Made by a program: the position numbers and the translations under genes. This document shows, in pieces, positions 31,435 to 40,265 of a stretch of 64,000 nucleotides of DNA. The notes under the pieces were generated by a model that saw only the letters and a list, made by a program, of their open reading frames with translations, was not told the origin of the DNA and searched no databases. The first letter of the stretch is position 1, and every line of letters begins with the position of its first letter. This DNA is from Nocardioides currus (GTDB taxonomy: Bacteria > Actinomycetota > Actinomycetes > Propionibacteriales > Nocardioidaceae): positions 282,772 through 346,771 of the forward strand of contig NZ_PYXZ01000003.1 of NCBI RefSeq assembly GCF_003057875.1. Reading direction: 5' to 3'.

Positions 31435-32420
31435 TGAGCACCGCACAGAAGATCACGCTGGCCAAGGGCCTCAACATGGGCCTGCGCAAGGCCATGGAGG
31501 ACGACCCGAAGGTCCTCATCATGGGTGAGGACGTCGGCAAGCTCGGCGGCGTCTTCCGCATCACCGACGGCCTGCAGAAGGACTTCGGCGAGGACCGCGT
31601 CATCGACTCGCCGCTCGCGGAGTCCGGCATCGTCGGCACCGCGGTCGGCATGGCCCTGCGTGGCTACCGCCCTGTCGTGGAGATCCAGTTCGACGGCTTC
31701 GTCTACCCCGCGTACGACCAGATCGTGTGCCAGGTCGCGAAGATGACCTTCCGCTCGCAGGGCAGGTCGAAGATGCCGATGGTCATCCGCATCCCGTTCG
31801 GCGGCGGCATCGGCGCGGTCGAGCACCACAGCGAGTCGCCGGAGGCGCAGTTCGCGCACACGCCGGGCCTCAAGGTCGTCGCGTGCTCCAACCCGGTCGA
31901 CGGCTACTGGATGATCCAGCAGGCCATCGCCTGCGACGACCCGGTGATCTTCCTGGAGCCGAAGCGGCAGTACCACGCCGACAAGCTCGAGCTCGACGAG
32001 TCGGCCACTCCCGACCCGCTCTTCACCTCCCGCACCGTGCGCGCCGGCTCCGACGTCACCGTGCTGGCCTACGGCCCGACGGTGAAGACCGCGCTCAAGG
32101 CCGCCGAGGCCGCCGCAGGAGAGGGCAAGTCGCTCGAGGTCATCGACCTGCGCACGCTGTCTCCGCTGGACATGAAGCCGGTCTTCGAGTCGGTCCGCCG
32201 CACCGGCCGCGTCGTCGTCACCCACGAGGCGCACGTCAACCTCGGCATGGGCGCCGAGCTGTCGGCCCGGATCACCGAGGAGTGCTTCTACTCCCTCGAG
32301 GCCCCGGTCCTGCGCGTCGGCGGCTTCGACACCCCGTACCCGCCGTCGCGGATCGAGGAGGAGTGGTTGCCCGACCTCGACCGCGTCCTGGATGCCGTCG
32401 ACCGTTCGCTGGAGTTCTGA
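31434..32420 (+). CDS. bkdB: Branched-chain 2-oxoacid dehydrogenase E1 beta subunit
   Basis: This 328-residue transketolase-like E1 beta has the segment VLIMGEDVGKLGGVFRITDG at the ThDP site, the subunit-interface block ESGIVGTAVGMALRGYRPVV and a C-terminal transketolase domain (LEVIDLRTLSPLDMKPV). Length is standard. It forms the alpha2beta2 heterotetramer with the preceding gene product, and the one-base overlap of stop and start (TGATG at 31432-31436) favours stoichiometric synthesis. The E2 gene follows after one base. Confidence 0.93.
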   Translation: MSTAQKITLAKGLNMGLRKAMEDDPKVLIMGEDVGKLGGVFRITDGLQKDFGEDRVIDSPLAESGIVGTAVGMALRGYRPVVEIQFDGFVYPAYDQIVCQVAKMTFRSQGRSKMPMVIRIPFGGGIGAVEHHSESPEAQFAHTPGLKVVACSNPVDGYWMIQQAIACDDPVIFLEPKRQYHADKLELDESATPDPLFTSRTVRAGSDVTVLAYGPTVKTALKAAEAAAGEGKSLEVIDLRTLSPLDMKPVFESVRRTGRVVVTHEAHVNLGMGAELSARITEECFYSLEAPVLRVGGFDTPYPPSRIEEEWLPDLDRVLDAVDRSLEF

Positions 32421-32421
32421 G

Positions 32422-33909
32422 ATGGCCGAGTTCAAGCTGCCCGACGTGGGCGAGGGCCTGACCGAGGCCGAGATCGTCTCGTGGAAGGTCAAGGTCGGCG
32501 ACGTCGTCGAGATCAACGACATCATCGTCGAGATCGAGACCGCCAAGTCGATCGTCGAGCTGCCCTCGCCGTACGCCGGCACGATCAACGCACTGCTGGT
32601 CGCCGAGGGCGAGATGGTGCAGGTCGGTACGCCGATCATCTCGGTCGGCGCCGAGGGCGAGGCCGCCCCCGCGGCGGCCGCGCCAGCGGCTGCTGCCCCC
32701 GAGGTCGACCTGTCCGACATGGACCTGTCCAACCCCGCCGCCTCGGGCGGCGGCGAGGGGGAGTCGCTGGTCGGTCGCAACAAGGCCGAGCGCGGTCCGC
32801 AGCGCCGGGCCCGTCGCGGCTCCGCGTCGCCGGCCACCCAGGCCGGGGCGCAGGCGCAGATGCAGCTGCAGGGTGCGTTCGCGCCGGGCGGCGCCCAGAC
32901 CGACGAGGTCGCGGCCGTCGACGAGCCCGCCGTGCCGGCCACCTCGGCCGCCCCGGCCCCGACCCCCGCGCCCGCCGAGGCGCTCGTCCCGGCCGCCGCG
33001 CAGTCGCCCAGCGCCGTACGCGCCCTGGCGAAGCCGCCGGTGCGCAAGCTGGCCAAGGACCTCGGGGTGGACCTGTCCACGCTGATCGGGTCCGGTGCGG
33101 GCGGTGTGATCACCCGTGCCGACGTCGAGGGCGCCGGCTCCGGCGCTGCGACGGCAGCCGCTGGTGGTGTCGAGGCACGCTCCGCTCGCACCCCCACCAC
33201 CGGGGGCGCGGAGCGCGAGACCCGCGAGCCGGTCAAGGGCGTGCGCAAGATGATGGCCCAGGCCATGGTCGGCAGCGCGTTCACGGCCCCGCACGTCACG
33301 GAGTGGATCACCGTCGACGTCACGGCCACGATGGAGCTCGTCGCGCGGCTGAAGAAGCGGCGCGAGCTCAAGGACGCCAAGGTCAGCCCGCTGCTGGTGC
33401 TGAGCCGTGCGGTGATGCTGGCGATGAAGCGGACCCCCGAGATCAACTCGTTCTGGGACGACGCCGCGCAGGAGGTCGTCTACAAGAACTACGTCAACCT
33501 CGGCATCGCCGCCGCCACCCCGCGTGGCCTGGTCGTGCCCAACATCAAGGACGCCGACCGGCTCTCGATGGTCGAGCTCGCGGGCGCGCTCGGTGAGCTG
33601 ACCGCCACCGCGCGCGACGGCAAGACGCAGCCGGCCGAGATGGCGGGCGGCACGTTCACGATCACCAACGTGGGCGTCTTCGGCGTCGACGCCGGCACCC
33701 CGATCATCAACCCGGGCGAGGCCGCGATCCTGTGCTTCGGCGCGATCCGCAAGCAGCCGTGGGTCGTGGGCGACGAGATCGTCGCGCGCGACATCACCAC
33801 GCTGGCGCTGTCGTTCGACCACCGGCACATCGACGGCGAGAAGGGCTCGCGCTTCCTCGCCGACGTCGCCGGCATGCTCGAGGACCCGGGCACCGCCCTG
33901 CTGTTCTGA
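32422..33909 (+). CDS. bkdC: Branched-chain 2-oxoacid dehydrogenase E2 (dihydrolipoamide acyltransferase)
   Basis: This 495-residue E2 has an N-terminal lipoyl domain (about residues 1-78, lipoyl lysine in EIETAKSIVELPSP) and a long Ala/Pro linker with a basic patch. A peripheral-subunit-binding domain (about 200-235: KPPVRKLAKDLGVDLSTLIG) and a C-terminal catalytic domain (about 270-495) follow, with the active-site histidine motif SFDHRHIDGEKG. It forms the complex core. No E3 gene is in the window, so dihydrolipoamide dehydrogenase must be encoded elsewhere. The operon ends here and a kinase gene starts 35 bases later. Confidence 0.93.
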   Translation: MAEFKLPDVGEGLTEAEIVSWKVKVGDVVEINDIIVEIETAKSIVELPSPYAGTINALLVAEGEMVQVGTPIISVGAEGEAAPAAAAPAAAAPEVDLSDMDLSNPAASGGGEGESLVGRNKAERGPQRRARRGSASPATQAGAQAQMQLQGAFAPGGAQTDEVAAVDEPAVPATSAAPAPTPAPAEALVPAAAQSPSAVRALAKPPVRKLAKDLGVDLSTLIGSGAGGVITRADVEGAGSGAATAAAGGVEARSARTPTTGGAERETREPVKGVRKMMAQAMVGSAFTAPHVTEWITVDVTATMELVARLKKRRELKDAKVSPLLVLSRAVMLAMKRTPEINSFWDDAAQEVVYKNYVNLGIAAATPRGLVVPNIKDADRLSMVELAGALGELTATARDGKTQPAEMAGGTFTITNVGVFGVDAGTPIINPGEAAILCFGAIRKQPWVVGDEIVARDITTLALSFDHRHIDGEKGSRFLADVAGMLEDPGTALLF

Positions 33910-33944
33910 GTGTGAGGGACCACTCGAGGGGGTAGGGCCCGTTC

Positions 33945-35300
33945 GTGACCGAACGGATCGGGCCCTACCTCGTCGACCGGCGCCTCGGCGTCGGGGGCAT
34001 GGGCGTGGTGTACGCCGCCCACGACGAGGCCCTCCAGCGGCCGGTCGCCCTCAAGGTGATCTCGCCGCAGCTCGCCGACGACGAGGAGTTCCGCACCCGG
34101 TTCGTCCGCGAGGCCCGCGCCATGGCCTCGCTCGACTCGCCCCACGTCGTGCGGGTCTACGCCCACGGCGAGACCGACGGCCAGCTGTGGATCGCGACGC
34201 AGCTCGTCCCCGACGGCGACCTCGGGACCATGCTCCGCCGCTCGGGCGCCCCGGCCCCCTCGCAGGCGGTGGACCTGATCGCGCAGGTCGCGAGCGGCCT
34301 CGCCGACGCCCACGCGGCCGGCCTCGTGCACCGCGACATCAAGCCGGCCAACGTCCTCCTGAAGCGCACGGCGTCGACCGCGTCCGGCTTCACCGCCTAC
34401 CTCGCCGACTTCGGCATCGCCCGTCGCGCCGGCGGCGACCACACCGGCCTCACGCAGGGTGTCGTCGGCACCCCGTCCTACATGGCCCCCGAGCTCCACA
34501 CCGGCGGCGAGGCGGGCATCGCGAGCGACATCTACTCCCTGGGCTGCCTGCTGTGGTCGACGCTCGTCGGGCACGCCCCGTTCTCGGGCACCTCCGACTA
34601 CCAGGTCGTCAGCGCCCACCTCGAGCAGCCGGTGCCGCAGCTCGACGGGGACTCGCTCGAGGTCCGCGAGATCAACCGGGTCCTGCGCACCGCGATGGCC
34701 AAGGACCCGGGCGCCCGCCACCGCGACGCCGCGGCCCTGCGCGACGACCTGCGCACGGTGCAGCGGATGGTGGACGAGGCGCCGACCGCGGTGCGCGCGG
34801 CAGCCGCCCCGGCGCCCGCGCGGCGCTCCCGGCTCCCGATCCTCGCCGCCGCCGGGGTCGTCGTGCTGGCGCTGCTCGGGTGGGTGGTGTGGAGGGTCCT
34901 GTCGCCGGGGCCCGAGGCCGAGCGCGTCACCAGCCCGCCAGAGGTGTCGGAGAGCACGAGCACCTCGGAGCCGACCACCGACCCGACGTCCGACCCCACC
35001 TCGGACCCACCGTCGACGCCGCCGTCGACGCCCTCGTCGACGCCGTCGGGGGACGTCACGAAGGAGCAGCGCGCGACCGCGCTCGCCAGCTTCGAGGAGG
35101 CGCTGCTCACCCAGCCGGCGGTCACGCCGGAGTCGGCGGCGTGCGTCGCACGGTCCGTCGTCGACGAGGTCGGACTGCCCGCGATGATCGAGCAGGGCTT
35201 CTTCGACGCCGACTTCGCGTACGTCGACCAGGACCTCGCCGACAAGCCGGAGATGAAGGCTGCGCTGACGACGGCCGCGCTGTCCTGCGTCATCCCCTGA
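33945..35300 (+). CDS. Transmembrane Ser/Thr protein kinase with small extracellular domain
   Basis: This 451-residue protein has a kinase domain (about residues 5-270) with glycine loop GVGGMGVVY, ATP-binding lysine in VALKVI, catalytic loop HRDIKPANVLL, DFGIARR and the activation segment ending GTPSYMAPE. One membrane helix (about 298-318: ILAAAGVVVLALLGWVVW) precedes a Thr/Pro/Ser stalk and an extracellular alpha-helical domain of about 85 residues with two cysteines (ACVARSV and LSCVIP), a likely ligand or wall sensor. The GTG start has a weak -10-like TAGGGC 6 bases upstream. It follows the bkd operon on the same strand but a functional link is not shown. Confidence 0.9.
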   Translation: MTERIGPYLVDRRLGVGGMGVVYAAHDEALQRPVALKVISPQLADDEEFRTRFVREARAMASLDSPHVVRVYAHGETDGQLWIATQLVPDGDLGTMLRRSGAPAPSQAVDLIAQVASGLADAHAAGLVHRDIKPANVLLKRTASTASGFTAYLADFGIARRAGGDHTGLTQGVVGTPSYMAPELHTGGEAGIASDIYSLGCLLWSTLVGHAPFSGTSDYQVVSAHLEQPVPQLDGDSLEVREINRVLRTAMAKDPGARHRDAAALRDDLRTVQRMVDEAPTAVRAAAAPAPARRSRLPILAAAGVVVLALLGWVVWRVLSPGPEAERVTSPPEVSESTSTSEPTTDPTSDPTSDPPSTPPSTPSSTPSGDVTKEQRATALASFEEALLTQPAVTPESAACVARSVVDEVGLPAMIEQGFFDADFAYVDQDLADKPEMKAALTTAALSCVIP

Positions 35301-35328
35301 GGCGGACCGGGCGGGCGGTCACCCGCGG

Positions 35329-35334
35329 TAGCGT
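35329..35334 (+). promoter_or_regulatory. -10 hexamer of a probable leaderless promoter
   Basis: TAGCGT ends 6 bases before the ATG at 35341, in the 40-base gap after the kinase gene. Confidence 0.45.
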
Positions 35335-35340
35335 CCCGGC

Positions 35341-35805
35341 ATGGACACACCGATCGCCGTACGGCGGGCGACGCCGGCCCATGCGCCGGTGCTCGCCGAG
35401 CTGGCGGTCGCCGCCTACTCGCCGTACCTCGACCGCCTGCCGCCGGGCGTGCGACCCGCTCCGCTGGACGCGGACTACGCCGCCGCGGTCGACCACGACG
35501 AGGTGTGGGTCGCCGAGTCCGACGACGCGGTGGTCGGGCTGCTGGTGCTGGTGGCGCACCCCGACCACCTGCTGCTCGAGAACGTCGCGGTGCGTCCCGA
35601 CCGCCACGGGCAGGGCATCGGCGCCCGCCTGCTGGTCATCGCCGAGGAGCGGGCGGGCGAGCTGGGGCTGCCCTCGGTGCGGCTCTACACCCACGCGCTG
35701 ATGGTCGAGAACCAGCGGATGTACGAGCGGCGCGGCTACGCCGTGACCGGCCGGCACGAGGAGGACGAGCTCGATCGGGTCTTCTACGAGAAGCGGCTCG
35801 GCTGA
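35341..35805 (+). CDS. GNAT family N-acetyltransferase
   Basis: This 154-residue GNAT protein has motif A LLENVAVRPDRHGQGIGARLL (acetyl-CoA loop R-H-G-Q-G-I-G) and motif B LYTHALMVENQRMYERRGY, which resembles the group that acetylates small molecules or peptide N termini. The substrate is unknown. It has no Shine-Dalgarno and a TAGCGT hexamer at leaderless spacing. It converges with the epimerase-like gene after 6 bases. Confidence 0.88.
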   Translation: MDTPIAVRRATPAHAPVLAELAVAAYSPYLDRLPPGVRPAPLDADYAAAVDHDEVWVAESDDAVVGLLVLVAHPDHLLLENVAVRPDRHGQGIGARLLVIAEERAGELGLPSVRLYTHALMVENQRMYERRGYAVTGRHEEDELDRVFYEKRLG

Positions 35806-35811
35806 GGGGCC

Positions 35812-36771
35812 TCAGCGCGACGCGTGCCAGGCGGCGAGCAGCTCGGCCTCGCGCCCGGCGCTGATCCCGACGGCGGTCCCGCCGAGACTGTCGCGCGCGG
35901 TGTCGGCGACCGGTCGCAGCCGCAGCCCGGCGTCGATCGCGGGCTGGGGCGAGTGCGACATCATCCCGTCGTAGTCGGGCCGCGGCAGCCACAGCGGGAT
36001 CGCGTCGGGGCCCGCCCACGGCTCCACGCCGCGCTCGGTGAGGAAGTCGGTGTCGACCCAGGTCCAGGTCGGCTCGGCGCCGACGCCGCCGGCCACCTCG
36101 CCCAGGAGGTCGGCGATCGGCATCGCGAGGCCGACCGCGTCGAAGACCCCGGTGGTGCCGGGCTCGCACGCGTCGACGATCCAGCCCGCCAGGTCGCGGA
36201 CGTCGATCACCTGCACGACGTCGTCGGGCGAGCCGGGCGCCAGCACCTCCTCGCCGGTGCTCGCGCGCGCCAGCCGCTCGGGCCAGTAGCCGAAGCGACC
36301 CGACCCGTCGTCGGGTCCCACGATCAGGCCCGGCCGCACCACCATCGACGAGGCCGCGCCCTGCATCACGAGCGACTCGCAGGTGACCTTCATCGGACCG
36401 TAGGCGTCGGGCTCCTCGGCGAGGTCGACGTCGTCGACGATCGCCTCGACGAGGGGCTCCATCGCGGGCGAGGTGTTGTCGGCGTACACGTTGATCGTGG
36501 ACACGAAGACCCAGTGCGCGTCGGGGACGGCGGCGACCGCGCGACCGACGTGGGAGGGGGTGCGCGAGACGTCGACGACCGCGTCCCACCGACCGGCCAG
36601 CAGCTCGGCCGGCGCGTCGAGCGCGCGGTCCCACACGAGGTGGGTGGCACCGGGCGGCACCGCCCCGGACTCCCCGCGGCAGGCGCAGGTGACGTCCCAC
36701 CCGCGTGCCACCGCCTGCTCCGTCACCGAGCGCGAGAGGAACCGGGTGCCGCCGAGGACGAGGAGTCGCAT
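35812..36771 (-). CDS. NAD-dependent epimerase/dehydratase family protein
   Basis: This 319-residue extended short-chain dehydrogenase starts directly with the Rossmann motif LLVLGGTRFLSRSV (GGxxxxS variant of GxxGxxG). It then has a WVFVSTINVYAD segment in which the usual YxxxK catalytic pair is not evident, and a C-terminal substrate domain. Similar atypical SDRs act on sugar nucleotides or bind NAD(P) as regulators, so catalysis is uncertain. The ATG at 36771 is favoured because the domain begins there. It follows the hydrolase-glycosyltransferase fusion gene on the same strand with 67 bases between. Confidence 0.82.
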   Translation of the reverse strand: MRLLVLGGTRFLSRSVTEQAVARGWDVTCACRGESGAVPPGATHLVWDRALDAPAELLAGRWDAVVDVSRTPSHVGRAVAAVPDAHWVFVSTINVYADNTSPAMEPLVEAIVDDVDLAEEPDAYGPMKVTCESLVMQGAASSMVVRPGLIVGPDDGSGRFGYWPERLARASTGEEVLAPGSPDDVVQVIDVRDLAGWIVDACEPGTTGVFDAVGLAMPIADLLGEVAGGVGAEPTWTWVDTDFLTERGVEPWAGPDAIPLWLPRPDYDGMMSHSPQPAIDAGLRLRPVADTARDSLGGTAVGISAGREAELLAAWHASR

Positions 36772-36838
36772 GGCGACACTCCACCCGTGCGCGCGCCGCA
36801 CGGCAAGGCCTGTCCGCCGAGGGCAGAACGGGCGGCGC

Positions 36839-39004
36839 CTACAGCAGCTCGGCGAGCAGGTCGGCGGCGCGCTCCGCCCCTCCGGTCTCGACGGGTCGGT
36901 AGCGCACCTCCTGACGCACGGTCGAGGCGATCAGCCCCGCCAGCAGGTCCGGGTCGCAGGCCTCCGGATAGGTGACGCAGCGGCCGGCGGCGTACCTCTC
37001 GAGGCGGTGGCGGACGTGGAAGTTCTGCTCGAAGTGGTCCTGGAGCGGCACGTAGAGAAACGGTCGCCGGCTCGCGGTCAGCTCCATGCAGGTCGTCAGC
37101 CCGCCCTGCACGACCGCCAGGTCGCACGCCGCGAGGGTGCGGTGCAGGTCGGGCACGAAGCCGCGCACGCGCACGCCGTCGGGTCGAGGCAGGGAGGCGG
37201 GGTCGATCCGGGGCCCGCACACGACCAGGAACTCGAGCCCGGGCACCAGCCGACGGGCCGGGGGTACGGCGTCGAGCACCCGCCGCAGGAGGGAGGAGCC
37301 CACCCCGGAGCCGCCGACGGTGACGACGCAGACGAGGTCGTCGGGCCGGTAGCCCAGGGAGGCCCGCAGTCGGGCGCGCTCCTCCTCGTCGGGCGGAACG
37401 AACCCCGACACGTAGCCCGCGAAGTCGAAGTTGTCGGCCGTCCACTCGCGGATGCCGGGCAGGTCGGGGCCGAAGGACTCGTCGATCACGTCGTCGGGGT
37501 CGCCGACGAAGATCGACCGGTCCCGCAACCGGCGGTGACGGGCGCGCTGCTCGATCATCTCGGCGTTGTAGTCGGCGGTCAGCGCCGCCTCCGCGGGCCC
37601 GCCCGACGGCATCGGCAGCCAGCCCACGAAGTCGGTCATCCAGGCGAAGGCGGACCGCTTCAGCTCGGGGTTCTCGTGCAGGAAGAAGTCGACGTCCCAC
37701 GCCTCGTCGCCGATCACCAGGTCGTAGGGGGTCTCGGTGACCACCTCGTCGAAGACCATGAAGTTGTGGACGAGGATCTCGTCCATGCGCCGGATGGCCT
37801 GGAAGGCGTGGAGGTCGTGGTCGGCGCACTCGTCCTCGATGTGGGCCGACTCTCCTGCCAGCCAGCGCGACGCGGGGTGCACGGTCTCGCCGGCCGTCTC
37901 GAGCACCCGGGTGACCGGGTCCTGGGCGAGCCAGTCGACCTCGAGGTCGGGGTGGCGCTCGCGCAGGGCCCGGGCGATCGCCAGGTCGCGGCGGGCGTGT
38001 CCGAGCCCGATCGGTGAGGAGAGGTAGAGCGCGCGCTTCGGGCGGCGCCGCGCACGCACCCACGTCGACCCGCTCGCCGACCTGCCCGGCGTCGGGTGCA
38101 GCCGGTCGGCGAAGTCCTTGATCAGGTGGTTGGTGCGGACGGGCTCGCGCACCCCCGGCGCGTGGCCGACCCCGTCGAGCAGCACCAGCTCGCCCTGCGT
38201 GAGCTCGGCCAGCCGGTGCCCGATCCGGGCCGGCCGGACCCGGTCCTCGGTGCCGTGGATGACCACGACCGGGCAGGTGACCTGCCGGCACAGCGGCTCG
38301 AGGTCGGTCGCCTCGGCGCCGGACAGACCGAGCCGGCCGGCCACGGTGTCGACCAGCGTCTGCGGGGCGATGTCGGAGGCCCAGAGCGTGACGTCCTCGA
38401 TCTGCTTGGTCGAGTGCGGCTCGTGGAACATCTGCGCGAAGAAGAAGCCGACGAAGTCGTCGAAGCCGCCCTCGAGCCAGTGGTGCTGGTTGTACTTCGC
38501 CCAGCCCCGCGTGGTGTCGAGGCGCGCGTCGAAGGCGTACTTCTCCCGCGCCGGGTCGGGCACCGAGAGCCCGCAGGAGGCGGCGATCGCGACGATGCCG
38601 GTGACGCGCTCGGGGTGCAGCGCCGCGACGTGCACCGACCACGCCACCCCGCACGAGAACCCCACGAGCAGGGCCCGCGGGGTCTCGGTGGCGTCGAGGA
38701 CGGCGAGCGTGTCGGCGGCGTACTCCCGATCGGTGTACGCCGCCGCGCCGGCCGGGCGCCCGGAGTGACCGCACCCCCGGCCGTCGAAGGTGACGACGCG
38801 GTAGTGCCGGGCGAGGTAGGGCAGCTGGAGCTTCCAGACCCGCGAGTCGACCAGCGACCAGGTCGGCATCAGCACGATGGTGGGGCGATCCGGCTGCCCT
38901 GCCTCGTGGACGGCGTACGCGATCTCCACCCCGTCGCGCACGACCACGCCGGAGCGGTCGGGAGGGCACGGGCGGTGCCCGGAGACCCCCTGCGACTCCT
39001 TCAT
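36839..39004 (-). CDS. Alpha/beta-hydrolase and glycosyltransferase fusion protein (721 aa)
   Basis: Residues about 20-310 form an alpha/beta hydrolase with oxyanion-region DGRGCGHSG, nucleophile elbow GFSCG (Ser about 117) and terminal His in GVGHAPG. Residues about 340-721 form a GT-B glycosyltransferase of the MurG/UGT type, with N-lobe opening LYLSSPIGLGHARRDLAIA and donor-site region VVQGGLTTCMELTASRRPF. The junction (HPTPGRSASGS, then a basic patch) looks like a linker, and one uninterrupted frame with a good GGAGGG Shine-Dalgarno covers both. The fusion suggests that one step makes or trims an acceptor that the other glycosylates, as in glycolipid or secondary-metabolite decoration (inference). 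Confidence 0.85.
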   Translation of the reverse strand: MKESQGVSGHRPCPPDRSGVVVRDGVEIAYAVHEAGQPDRPTIVLMPTWSLVDSRVWKLQLPYLARHYRVVTFDGRGCGHSGRPAGAAAYTDREYAADTLAVLDATETPRALLVGFSCGVAWSVHVAALHPERVTGIVAIAASCGLSVPDPAREKYAFDARLDTTRGWAKYNQHHWLEGGFDDFVGFFFAQMFHEPHSTKQIEDVTLWASDIAPQTLVDTVAGRLGLSGAEATDLEPLCRQVTCPVVVIHGTEDRVRPARIGHRLAELTQGELVLLDGVGHAPGVREPVRTNHLIKDFADRLHPTPGRSASGSTWVRARRRPKRALYLSSPIGLGHARRDLAIARALRERHPDLEVDWLAQDPVTRVLETAGETVHPASRWLAGESAHIEDECADHDLHAFQAIRRMDEILVHNFMVFDEVVTETPYDLVIGDEAWDVDFFLHENPELKRSAFAWMTDFVGWLPMPSGGPAEAALTADYNAEMIEQRARHRRLRDRSIFVGDPDDVIDESFGPDLPGIREWTADNFDFAGYVSGFVPPDEEERARLRASLGYRPDDLVCVVTVGGSGVGSSLLRRVLDAVPPARRLVPGLEFLVVCGPRIDPASLPRPDGVRVRGFVPDLHRTLAACDLAVVQGGLTTCMELTASRRPFLYVPLQDHFEQNFHVRHRLERYAAGRCVTYPEACDPDLLAGLIASTVRQEVRYRPVETGGAERAADLLAELL

Positions 39005-39070
39005 GCCGCTCTCCCTCCTGCTCCGGCCCGATCAGTCTCCATCCGTCGCGGGTCCCGCGACAGGCCTACG

Positions 39071-40144
39071 TCACGGCCTGACCTCGAAGACCTGGTTGAA
39101 CGGCGTCTCCGCGACCCGGTCGAACCGGGTGAAGCCGCCGGCGGTCGTGACGTCGCGGATCCTCGCCGGGCCGGCCTGGGTGCCGAGGGCGAGACCGACG
39201 TCCTGCGACAGCGACGACGGGGTGCACAGCAGCGTCGAGAAGCCGTAGTAGGCGCGGCCCACCGGGTTGAGGTTGTCCTCGACGCGGTCGCCCGCCATCG
39301 GTTCGACGACCATCCAGGTGCCGTCGTCGGCCAACGCGCTGCGGACGTGGCGGGCCGCCCCGACGGGGTCGCCCATGTCGTGCAGGCAGTCGAACATCGT
39401 GACCAGCCCGAAGCCGGTCCCGCCGAACCCGGAGGCGGGTGCGACCTCGAAGCTCACCCGGTCCATCACGCCGGCGTCGAGGGCGCGCTTGCGGGCGATC
39501 GCGATCGACTCGGGGTGGTAGTCGGAGCCGACGAACGTCGAGTTCGGGAAGGCCTGCGCCATCAGGATCGTGGAGGCGCCGTGCCCGCAGCCGACGTCGG
39601 CCACGGTCGTGCCGACGGTGAGCTTGTCGACCATGCCGTCGAGGGCCGGCAGCCACTCGGCGACGAGGTGCGCGTGATAGCTCGGCCGGAAGAACCGCTC
39701 GCAGCCGACGTGGACGTCGGTGTCGTGCTCGTGCCAGCCGTAGCCGGCTCCGCTCCTCGCGGCGGCGAGGATCTTGGAGGTGTCGTGCACGGTGCCGAGG
39801 GCGATCTGGAAGAAGCCGGGCAGGAACGCCGGGCTGTCCTCGACGGTGAGTGCGACGACCTGCTCCGGGGGCAGCGTGTAGGTGCCGGTCGCGGGGTCGT
39901 AGGCGACGTACGCCCCGGCGGCCTGCGCGTTGAGCCACTCGCGGGCGTAGGGCTCGCTGGTGCCGGTGCGCTCGGCGAGCGCGCTGGGCGTGCTGGGTCC
40001 GTGGGCGGCGAGGTCGCGGTAGTAGCCGAGCTTGTCGCCCATCACCACCAGTGCGGCGTTGAGCGTCGCGCCCACCTCGTCGACGGCCCGGAACACGAAG
40101 GCCATCAGCTTGTCCGTATCCACCGGTGCTTCTGTGGTTGTCAT
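39071..40144 (-). CDS. SAM-dependent methyltransferase with N-terminal winged helix (Rv2258c-like)
   Basis: This 357-residue protein has an N-terminal winged-helix dimerisation domain (about residues 15-100: LAERTGTSEPYAREWLNAQA) and a class I methyltransferase domain with SAM-binding loop VADVGCGHGASTILMAQAF (about 178-195). The acidic ribose-binding and post-II segments are SDYHPES and FDCLHDMGDP. Family members methylate small hydroxylated or aromatic molecules; substrate unknown. It lies upstream of the hydrolase-glycosyltransferase fusion on the same strand (66-base gap) and could supply a tailoring step in the same pathway. It is divergent from the LuxR-type regulator. Confidence 0.88.
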   Translation of the reverse strand: MTTTEAPVDTDKLMAFVFRAVDEVGATLNAALVVMGDKLGYYRDLAAHGPSTPSALAERTGTSEPYAREWLNAQAAGAYVAYDPATGTYTLPPEQVVALTVEDSPAFLPGFFQIALGTVHDTSKILAAARSGAGYGWHEHDTDVHVGCERFFRPSYHAHLVAEWLPALDGMVDKLTVGTTVADVGCGHGASTILMAQAFPNSTFVGSDYHPESIAIARKRALDAGVMDRVSFEVAPASGFGGTGFGLVTMFDCLHDMGDPVGAARHVRSALADDGTWMVVEPMAGDRVEDNLNPVGRAYYGFSTLLCTPSSLSQDVGLALGTQAGPARIRDVTTAGGFTRFDRVAETPFNQVFEVRP

Positions 40145-40253
40145 CGGTTTCCTCCCTGGGTCTGGTCCGGCCCCGAACGTACGAACGCGCGGCCCGCCAC
40201 CGCGTCCGGTGACCCCCCTGGTCGTGGCCGACCGGCCCGCCTCCGGGCCGCCC

Positions 40254-40259
40254 TAGACT
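40254..40259 (+). promoter_or_regulatory. -10 hexamer of a probable leaderless promoter
   Basis: TAGACT ends 6 bases before the GTG at 40266. Confidence 0.45.
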
Positions 40260-40265
40260 TCGAGG

